Shown here: positions 40,032 to 46,221 of the stretch, piece after piece
Layout: the number at the start of each line of letters is the position of its first letter
Numbering within the stretch: position 1 is the stretch's first letter
Source: Aeromonas hydrophila subsp. hydrophila ATCC 7966
GTDB taxonomy: Bacteria > Pseudomonadota > Gammaproteobacteria > Enterobacterales > Aeromonadaceae
Assembly: GCF_000014805.1 (NCBI RefSeq)
Contig: NC_008570.1
Coordinates: forward strand, 3,787,001 to 3,851,000
Reading direction: 5' to 3'
DNA length: 64,000 nt
The notes under the pieces: model-generated
What the model was told of the DNA's origin: nothing
What the model saw: only the letters and a program-made list of their open reading frames with translations
Database searches by the model: none
Made by a program: the position numbers and the translations under genes

Positions 40032-40247
40032 ATGAGGCGTGACTGCATGACCCTGATGGCGATCGGCCTGACCCTGGGCAGCCTGCTCGGCGGCTGCGCC
40101 GACATCAAGGAGGCGGGCAGAACCGTGGGGCACACCACTCGCAACGTAACCCGCGAAATTGGCCACACCACCCGCGACGTGACCCGGGAGATCGGCCACG
40201 GCACCCGGGATACCGTCAAGAAGGTCGGGGATGAACTGAGCAAATGA
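40032..40247 (+). CDS. Small lipoprotein with three 11-residue repeats
   Basis: 71 aa. Lipobox LLGGC places the lipidated Cys at 22. Residues 33-65 are three tandem 11-mers: GHTTRNVTREI, GHTTRDVTREI, GHGTRDTVKKV. The period suggests an amphipathic helix or coiled coil at the membrane or cell wall. RBS AAGGAG at 40020-40025. Follows the methyltransferase by 47 bp. Family not recognised. Confidence 0.75.
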   Translation: MRRDCMTLMAIGLTLGSLLGGCADIKEAGRTVGHTTRNVTREIGHTTRDVTREIGHGTRDTVKKVGDELSK

Positions 40248-40250
40248 AAA

Positions 40251-40274
40251 CAGGGGCCGCGGCCCCTGTTTTCA
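40251..40274. terminator. Bidirectional terminator between the small lipoprotein and nuclease genes
   Basis: AAAACAGGGGCC / GGCCCCTGTTTT stem centred on GCGG, with A and T tails on both strands and genes converging on it. Confidence 0.85.
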
Positions 40275-40292
40275 TGGTGCTCATGACCGGGC

Positions 40293-41048
40293 TCAGTTGC
40301 CCCACATGGCCATCAGCTGAGACTCCATGGCCTCTTCCTGCTCATCCGGCAGCTCGGCGAAGAAGTCGAGTCCGGTCTGCTCCTCCACCGCATCCACCGT
40401 CACTATGTAGTCTGCCAGCTTGCTGGCCGACACGTTCTGCTGCGGCAGGATGAAGGCGATCGCCTCCTTGTTGGCTACATCCATCACCACCCGGTAATAG
40501 GCGTGGGGCACGGTCACGCCGTTGCCGATGGAGGCATCGGAGTTGGTGAAGATGGGGCCGGTGATCACATAGACATCCTGATAGGCGATGGCCCACTGCC
40601 GGGTTTTCTCTTCCAGGATGCGCCAGGCCCCCTGGTTGAGCGCCGGCAGCTGCGGGGTCATGTTGGTCAGCAGGAAGCTCTGCTTCATGGTGGTGGCGGT
40701 GGAGCGCATGTCCGCCGCCGGCGCCTGATGGCCGCGGTCATAACCGGAGCCCTTGTAGTCGGCCAGGGTGGCGCGGAACTGCACCGGCACCTCCTTGTCC
40801 TCGGCAAAGGCATCCTTGCGCGGCACCTGGCCTTGGGCGCTGGCGGCCGTCATCCGGTAAGAGACCCAGTCAGAGACCTTGGTGTCGTAGTTGTAACCGG
40901 CGGCATAGCCGTCCCGGCACAGCAGTTGACTGGATTGGCTGGGCACCCCGAGCTTGACGTGATCCTTGCATTGGAAACCCGCCGCCAGGCTCGGGAAGGT
41001 GGTGAGAGTGAATCCGATAGCCAGAACTAATTTATTGATATTATTCAT
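40293..41048 (-). CDS. Secreted DNA/RNA non-specific endonuclease (NucA family)
   Basis: 251 aa from ATG 41048 (RBS AAGGAG); the frame continues upstream from a TTG but without a signal peptide. Signal peptide to about residue 23 (TLTTFPSLAA). The catalytic DRGH motif is at 104-107 (YDRGHQAPAAD), followed by the Asn-containing LLTNMTPQLPALNQGAW metal-binding helix, so it should be active. Likely exported for nucleic acid scavenging. Confidence 0.9.
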   Translation of the reverse strand: MNNINKLVLAIGFTLTTFPSLAAGFQCKDHVKLGVPSQSSQLLCRDGYAAGYNYDTKVSDWVSYRMTAASAQGQVPRKDAFAEDKEVPVQFRATLADYKGSGYDRGHQAPAADMRSTATTMKQSFLLTNMTPQLPALNQGAWRILEEKTRQWAIAYQDVYVITGPIFTNSDASIGNGVTVPHAYYRVVMDVANKEAIAFILPQQNVSASKLADYIVTVDAVEEQTGLDFFAELPDEQEEAMESQLMAMWGN

Positions 41049-41251
41049 TATTATGCCACTCCTTGTATTAGGCGGAGTGATTTGACACCAGGTCGGATGA
41101 GTAAGGCAATCGAACAAATTGTGAGCGTGCCGGAAATGTGAAGAGGGCTGCAAATCGGTAAAATCGGCGCCGCCAGCTGGGGGATTGTCATCCCTTTGTC
41201 ATTGTGTCAGTGCAGCAACTTTGACTGGCTTATCAGATAGATAGGCATGAA

Positions 41252-41274
41252 AAAGCGGAGCCGGTGGCTCCGCT
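41252..41274 (-). terminator. Rho-independent terminator of the cytochrome c peroxidase gene
   Basis: AGCGGAGCC / GGCTCCGCT stem followed on the minus strand by TTTTTCAT, 18 bp past the stop. Confidence 0.85.
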
Positions 41275-41291
41275 GCAATCATCACTCCCGC

Positions 41292-42269
41292 TCAGCTCTT
41301 GACCTGAGGCCTGGGGGTATCGGGTTGGGAGGGCGGCAGAATAGGCAACACTATCTGCGGCTGCTCGCCGGTCAGGCTCTTGAGGTAGGCGGTCATGTCG
41401 TCCGCCTCCTGCTCGCTCAGGGTCTGGCCGAGCTGGATGTCCGCCATGATCTGCACCGCCTCCTTCAGATCCCACACAGATCCGTCGTGGAAGTAGGGGT
41501 AGGTCAGCTCGATGTTGCGCAGGGTCGGCACCTTGAACCAGCCGATGAACTGCTTCTCGCCGGTCACCCCGCCGCGTCCCTGGGCCGGGTTGTCGGTCTT
41601 GAACGGCTTGACCAGCCCCATCTTCTGGTAGGAGTTGCCGCCGATGGCCACCCCGTTGTGGCAGGCGGTGCAGCCCTTATCCTTGAACAGCTGATAACCC
41701 TTCAACTGCTGCGCGGTCAGCGCCTTGGCATCTCCCTTCAGCCAGCGATCGAACGGCGCGTTGGGGGTGACCAGGGTCTCCTCGAAGGCGGCGATGGCAT
41801 CGGTCACCTCGTCGATGCCGAAGTCCGCCTTGCCGTACACGGCGCTGAACCGGGCCCGGTACTCGGGCAGGGTGTGCAGGGTCTCTACCGCCAGCTTGTG
41901 GGTGAAGGCCATCTCCAGCGGATTCTCGATGGGGCCCGCCGCCTGCGCCTGCAGATCCTTGGCGCGACCATCCCAGAACTGCACGAAGTTGAGGCTGGAG
42001 TTGAGCACGGTGGGCGAGTTGATCGGCCCCTCCTTCCACTTGTGGCCGAGGGAACTGACCTGGTTGTCTACCCCGCCGGTCGCCAGGTTGTGGCAGGAGT
42101 TGCAGGAGATGGCGTTGGATTTCGAGAGCCGCGGCTCGAAGAACAGCATCTTGCCCAGCTCGACTTTTTCCGGTGCGCTCACCTTGGCCGCTTCCACCGG
42201 CTGGATCGGCTCGTTCGCCCACCCCATCCCTGGCAGGCCCAGCGCCAGCAACAGACAATATTTATTCAT
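41292..42269 (-). CDS. Di-heme cytochrome c peroxidase
   Basis: 325 aa with a signal peptide (to about residue 18). Two CxxCH heme sites: CNSCH at 56-60 and CTACH near 203. It reduces hydrogen peroxide to water in the periplasm with electrons from small cytochromes. The family (CcpA/MauG) includes FNR-regulated peroxidases; an FNR-like box sits about 70 bp before the start. Confidence 0.92.
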   Translation of the reverse strand: MNKYCLLLALGLPGMGWANEPIQPVEAAKVSAPEKVELGKMLFFEPRLSKSNAISCNSCHNLATGGVDNQVSSLGHKWKEGPINSPTVLNSSLNFVQFWDGRAKDLQAQAAGPIENPLEMAFTHKLAVETLHTLPEYRARFSAVYGKADFGIDEVTDAIAAFEETLVTPNAPFDRWLKGDAKALTAQQLKGYQLFKDKGCTACHNGVAIGGNSYQKMGLVKPFKTDNPAQGRGGVTGEKQFIGWFKVPTLRNIELTYPYFHDGSVWDLKEAVQIMADIQLGQTLSEQEADDMTAYLKSLTGEQPQIVLPILPPSQPDTPRPQVKS

Positions 42270-42715
42270 TTTTTCTCTCTCCCTTGTGGCTGTGCATAAC
42301 AGCAGCCTCAGCCTGCCCGGGAAAGCCTGTGCATTATTTGTTCAAGATCAAATGAGACCAACAAAAACCACATTAAAAACAATGAATTAATATATTGCAG
42401 ACGGACTTATGGCGGGGACTTGCGTGGCAAAAAAGAGCTAAATTCTGATGAATGAATTATGAGCAAATTCATCTGCGATAACAGCCAATTAATTAGATTG
42501 CTGTCATTGAATAAAGCGATTATTCAATATGCAGGCGTGACCGCCCATTATTTAGATTCATATTAAATACATCATAAATATCGTCGGTGATCACCCAGCC
42601 AATAATAAAAATACCGTCTGACCTTCTGTATCCCGCAATTCAGATGATGCCTTCCGTTATTTCCTCGTCAATACAGGAAACGGATCGCCATGCTTGTCAA
42701 TCAAGATAAGGATGC
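42270..42715. other. AT-rich divergent region between cytochrome c peroxidase and carbonic anhydrase genes
   Basis: About 445 bp, no gene supported. Contains the FNR-like box at 42338-42351; the remainder is AT-rich with no other assignable site. Confidence 0.5.
42338..42351. promoter_or_regulatory. FNR-like box upstream of cytochrome c peroxidase
   Basis: TTGTTCAAGATCAA differs at one position from the FNR consensus TTGAT-N4-ATCAA and lies 69 bp upstream of the peroxidase ATG, a suitable place for activation under low oxygen. Confidence 0.6.
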
Positions 42716-43444
42716 ATGATGAGAAAGTCCCTGTTGGCCGCCGCCCTGTTGCTCTGCCCCGCCGCCTTCGCCGCCACCCCCCATTGGGAATACAGCGGTG
42801 AGGCCGGCCCGGCGCAGTGGGCCAGACTGACCCCGGAATTTGGCCAGTGTGCAGGCAGCAACCAGTCGCCGGTCAACCTCGACGGTCTGGTCAAGGCCGA
42901 GCTGGCCCCGCTGCAGTTTCACTACCTGGCGGGGGGCCGCAGCGTCACCAACAACGGCCACACGGTGCAGGTCGACTATGCCCCGGGCAGCAGCCTTGAG
43001 CTCGACGGCATGCGCTTTGAGCTCAAGCAGTTCCACTTCCACGCCCCCAGTGAAAACCTCATCAAGGGCCACTCCTATCCGCTGGAGGGGCACCTGGTGC
43101 ATGTCAACGCCAAGGGTGAGCTGGCGGTGGTGGCGGTGATGTTCGAGCCGGGCCAGGCCAATGCGGCCCTGAGCCAGGCCTGGCAGCTGCTGCCAGCCAA
43201 GGCGGGAGAGAGCCACGTCTTCAAGGAACCGATCTCGGCCGAACAACTGCTGCCCATCAAACGCGACTACTACCGCTTCAGCGGCTCGCTGACCACGCCG
43301 CCCTGCTCGGAAGGGGTGCGCTGGCTGGTGATGAAACAGCCGGTGCAGGTGAGCCAGGCCCAGATCGATGCCTTCAAGGCGGTAATGCACCACCCCAACA
43401 ACCGCCCCGTGCAGCCGCTGCACGGTCGGCTGGTACTGCAATAA
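42716..43444 (+). CDS. Alpha-class carbonic anhydrase
   Basis: 242 aa with a signal peptide (to about residue 19). It interconverts CO2 and bicarbonate in the periplasm. The zinc ligands are His107 and His109 in QFHFHAPSE and His126 in EGHLVHVN; TTPPCSEGVRW is the conserved substrate-pocket segment. Two adjacent ATGs; RBS AAGGA. Confidence 0.95.
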   Translation: MMRKSLLAAALLLCPAAFAATPHWEYSGEAGPAQWARLTPEFGQCAGSNQSPVNLDGLVKAELAPLQFHYLAGGRSVTNNGHTVQVDYAPGSSLELDGMRFELKQFHFHAPSENLIKGHSYPLEGHLVHVNAKGELAVVAVMFEPGQANAALSQAWQLLPAKAGESHVFKEPISAEQLLPIKRDYYRFSGSLTTPPCSEGVRWLVMKQPVQVSQAQIDAFKAVMHHPNNRPVQPLHGRLVLQ

Positions 43445-43472
43445 CGCCCCCGTCGCTCACCGAGCCAACATG

Positions 43473-43502
43473 AAAAAGAGGGCCCGTGGGCCCTCTTTTT
43501 TT
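43473..43502. terminator. Bidirectional terminator between carbonic anhydrase and psuG
   Basis: AAAAAGAGGGCCC / GGGCCCTCTTTTT stem with genes converging on it. Confidence 0.9.
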
Positions 43503-43518
43503 CATTCACCACGAGCCG

Positions 43519-44427
43519 TTACAGGCTGGCGGCGATGCGCGCCCCCAGCGCGGCGTTGTTCAGTACCAGCTGAATGTTGGCCGCCAGCGAGTTGCCGCCG
43601 GTCAGCTCGCACACCCGGGCCAGCAGGAAGGGGGTGGACTCCTTGCCCTTCACTCCCTGCTCGTCCGCCTCTCGCAGTGCCTGGGCAATGGCGGCGTCGA
43701 TGTCGGCCTTAGGCATGGCAAACTGGGTCGGGATCGGGTTGGCCACTACGGCCCCCCCCGCCAGCCCCAGCTCCCACTTGAGGCGCAGCGCCTCGGCGAT
43801 CGCCGCCGGGCTCTCGAGGCGGTAATCCACCTTGAAGCCGCTCTCGCGGGTGTAGAAGGCGGGCAGCTCCTCGGTCTGGTAGCCGATCACCGGCACGCCC
43901 TGGGTCTCCAGGTACTCCAGGGTCAGACCGATGTCGAGGATCGACTTGGCACCGGCGCAGACCACCGCCACCGGGGTCTGGGCGAACTCCTGCAGATCCG
44001 CCGAGATGTCGAAGGTCTCCTGAGCACCGCGGTGCACCCCGCCGATGCCGCCGGTGGCGAACACCCGGATCCCGGCCATGGCGGCAATGATCATGGTGGA
44101 GGCCACCGTGGTCGCCCCCAGCCCCTTGTTGGCCAGCACGAAGGGAATGTCGCGGCGGCTGCACTTGGTGGCGGCATGACCGGCCCGGCCCAGCGCCTCC
44201 AGCGCCCCCTCATCCAGACCCACCTTGAGGCGGCCATCGATGATGGCGATGGTGGCCGGCACGGCGCCGTTGTCGCGCACCACCTGCTCGACCTGGCGCG
44301 CCGTCTCCACGTTCTGCGGATAGGGCATGCCGTGGGAGATGATGGTGGACTCCAGGGCCACCACCGGCTTGCCGGCAGCAAGGGCTTCAGCGACGACCGG
44401 TTGGATATCGAGGTAAGCGTTCAACAT
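43519..44427 (-). CDS. psuG: Pseudouridine-5'-phosphate glycosidase
   Basis: 302 aa (E. coli PsuG 312). It cleaves pseudouridine 5'-phosphate to uracil and ribose 5-phosphate. ALESTIISHGMPYPQN, ATGGIGGVHRGAQETFDISADL and VSAGAK-like VVCAGAKSILDIG are family signatures with the catalytic Glu and Lys region. Overlaps psuK by 7 bp and completes the two-step pathway. Confidence 0.95.
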   Translation of the reverse strand: MLNAYLDIQPVVAEALAAGKPVVALESTIISHGMPYPQNVETARQVEQVVRDNGAVPATIAIIDGRLKVGLDEGALEALGRAGHAATKCSRRDIPFVLANKGLGATTVASTMIIAAMAGIRVFATGGIGGVHRGAQETFDISADLQEFAQTPVAVVCAGAKSILDIGLTLEYLETQGVPVIGYQTEELPAFYTRESGFKVDYRLESPAAIAEALRLKWELGLAGGAVVANPIPTQFAMPKADIDAAIAQALREADEQGVKGKESTPFLLARVCELTGGNSLAANIQLVLNNAALGARIAASL

Positions 44428-45512
44428 GGGTACTCCTCCAGCATGCGTTCAACGGCGGCCTTGGATAGGCCGGAAAAGACGGTATCGGAACAATTGACGG
44501 TGAGGGCGGCGCAACCGAGGGCGAACCGGGTTGTCTCCATGATGCCCTGCTCCTGCAACCAGGCGTGGGCCAGCCCTGCCATGAAGGCATCGCCGCCGCC
44601 GGTCACGTTGACGACCGGGCTGCCGAGCACGGGCAGATGGCCCTGGCACTCCCCGTCGCTATAGAAAATTCCCTGATCGCCGAGGCTCAGGAACAACCGC
44701 TGCACCCCGGCGCGGTGGAACCAGGCCGCCGCCATGGGCCAGGTGTCGGGCCCGGCGATGGTGAAGCCGCACAGCTGCTCCGCCTCGCTGCGGTTGGGCT
44801 TGAGGGTGTGGATGCGGTGCAGCCAGGGGCGGATCTTCTCCACCTTGGCCACCGAGACGGTGTCGACGAAGATGATGTGCTCACCCTGGCGCTCGAACAG
44901 CCAGTCGAGGGTGTGAGTGGCGAGGTTGGTGTCGAGCACCCAGAGCCGGGCCGCACCGAGAAAACCGCTCAAGGGGGTGAGCCTGGCCGGGGTGAGCTGC
45001 TCGATGATCGCCATGTCGTTGACGGCGCAGCTCATCTCGCCGCTACCATCGTGCAGGCTGAGGTAACAGGAGGTGGCCTGGCCATCCAGCATCAGCACCT
45101 GGCGCACGTCGACGCCGGCACGCTGGGTCACGTCCAGCAGATGATGGCCGTATTGATCGTTGCCCACCGCGCTCAGCAGCCGGGTGTCGGTGCCGAGGCG
45201 CGCCAGGTTCTCGGCGATGTTGCGCCCCACCCCGCCGGCCGAGGTGCGTACCTTGCCGGGGTTGGAGTCGCCGATGCGCAGGTTGTCGTGGCTGCAGCCG
45301 CAGATATCCATGTTGGCGCCGCCGATCACCACGGCGTAGGGCCCTTCCCGCAGCACGTAACCGCGCCCCTGCACATAGCCCTGGCGCATCAGGCTGGAGA
45401 TATGGCTCGCCAGCGCCGAGCGGCTGATGCCGAGCCTGTCTGCCAGCTCCTGCTGGGCAATCATGGGGTCCTGGCGCAGCAGGGCGAGGATCTCTTGCTC
45501 ACGTTCCGTCAT
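44421..45512 (-). CDS. psuK: Pseudouridine kinase with N-terminal winged helix-turn-helix
   Basis: 363 aa from ATG 45512 (the frame opens with TTG at 45518). Residues 1-55 are a winged HTH (EREQEILALLRQDPMIAQQE, GISRSALASHISSL). The rest is a PfkB ribokinase-fold kinase with VGRNIAENLARLG and VVNVTGGGDAFMAGLAHA bearing the catalytic Asp. It phosphorylates pseudouridine for PsuG. The HTH suggests autoregulation at the palindromes just upstream. Confidence 0.92.
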   Translation of the reverse strand: MTEREQEILALLRQDPMIAQQELADRLGISRSALASHISSLMRQGYVQGRGYVLREGPYAVVIGGANMDICGCSHDNLRIGDSNPGKVRTSAGGVGRNIAENLARLGTDTRLLSAVGNDQYGHHLLDVTQRAGVDVRQVLMLDGQATSCYLSLHDGSGEMSCAVNDMAIIEQLTPARLTPLSGFLGAARLWVLDTNLATHTLDWLFERQGEHIIFVDTVSVAKVEKIRPWLHRIHTLKPNRSEAEQLCGFTIAGPDTWPMAAAWFHRAGVQRLFLSLGDQGIFYSDGECQGHLPVLGSPVVNVTGGGDAFMAGLAHAWLQEQGIMETTRFALGCAALTVNCSDTVFSGLSKAAVERMLEEYPC

Positions 45513-45528
45513 AGACAAACATCCAGTT

Positions 45529-45566
45529 ACAAACGTTTGTCCATTATTTCCGAAAAACGTTTACCC
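45529..45566. promoter_or_regulatory. Palindromic operator-like sites upstream of psuK
   Basis: Perfect 12-bp palindrome ACAAACGTTTGT at 45529-45540 and a related core AAACGTTT at about 45556-45563, sharing AAACGTTT. They are 17-54 bp before the psuK ATG. A related half (ACAAAC) lies at 45515-45520. Confidence 0.5.
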
Positions 45567-45602
45567 GCCATCGCCTCGTGCAAAAATTGTCGGCTTGCGC
45601 AC

Positions 45603-45631
45603 AAAAAATCACCGGGCAAAACCCGGTGACA
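45603..45631 (-). terminator. Rho-independent terminator of nirBD
   Basis: TCACCGGG / CCCGGTGA stem, followed on the minus strand by TTTTTTG, 27 bp past the nirD stop. Confidence 0.88.
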
Positions 45632-45657
45632 GGAAAACGGTTTTCAGATGGTGCCAC

Positions 45658-46017
45658 TCAGCCCAGCAACACCCAGACCTCGCCGGCACTGTGCATCACC
45701 GGCCAGCAGGCGACCCGCAATGCCGGGTCGTCCAGGCAGCGGCCATCCGCCAGGGCGTAACGCTGCTTGTGGAGCGGCGAGGCCACTACCGGCTCGCCAT
45801 CGCAATCCCCCACCAGGCCGCGGCCCAGCACCGCCACCCCGGTCAGGGGATCCACCGCGTCCAGCGCATAGACCCGCTCGCCAAGTCGGAACAGCGCCAG
45901 CGCCCTGCCCCCCAGCCAGGCGCTGCGCCCTGCCTGCTCCGGCAGGGCCGCCAGCTCGCATGCCCGCAACCACTCGCCATGCTCCGATGGCAACATATCG
46001 TCCTTGAGTCTGTTCAT
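45658..46017 (-). CDS. nirD: Nitrite reductase small subunit
   Basis: 119 aa from ATG 46017 (GGGAG upstream). Rieske-like fold lacking the cluster Cys/His ligands, as in E. coli NirD: DPLTGVAVLGRGLVGD then VASPLHKQRYALADGRCLDD. Partner of NirB in reducing nitrite to ammonium with NADH. The frame is open a further 51 codons upstream through tandem repeats carrying three more in-frame ATGs with strong RBSs, so longer forms (136, 153, 170 aa) are possible. Confidence 0.87.
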   Translation of the reverse strand: MNRLKDDMLPSEHGEWLRACELAALPEQAGRSAWLGGRALALFRLGERVYALDAVDPLTGVAVLGRGLVGDCDGEPVVASPLHKQRYALADGRCLDDPALRVACWPVMHSAGEVWVLLG

Positions 46018-46221
46018 CTCCATCTCCCGTTCCTCATGACTGCTGCCCAACTCACAGCTACCGTTCATACCCTCTCCTTGATAGTGATGACTGGCTTGCA
46101 ACCCGCTGACCCCGTTCATACCCTCTCCTTGATGCCGATGGCTGGTGTGCAACCCACTGACCCCGTTCATCCCCTCTCCTTGATGCCGATGGCTGGCTTA
46201 CAACGCGTAGGCCCGGTTCAT
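46018..46221 (-). repeat. Tandem 51-bp repeats carrying RBS and ATG, between nirB and nirD
   Basis: ATGAAC occurs on the minus strand at 46221, 46170, 46119 and 46068, exactly 51 bp apart. Units two to four each follow CAAGGAGAGGG and encode MNG plus, in two of them, VSGL(H/Q)(T/A)SH; the first unit overlaps the nirB stop and contains TAA after seven codons. The period is 17 codons, so all ATGs are in frame with nirD. Confidence 0.92.
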
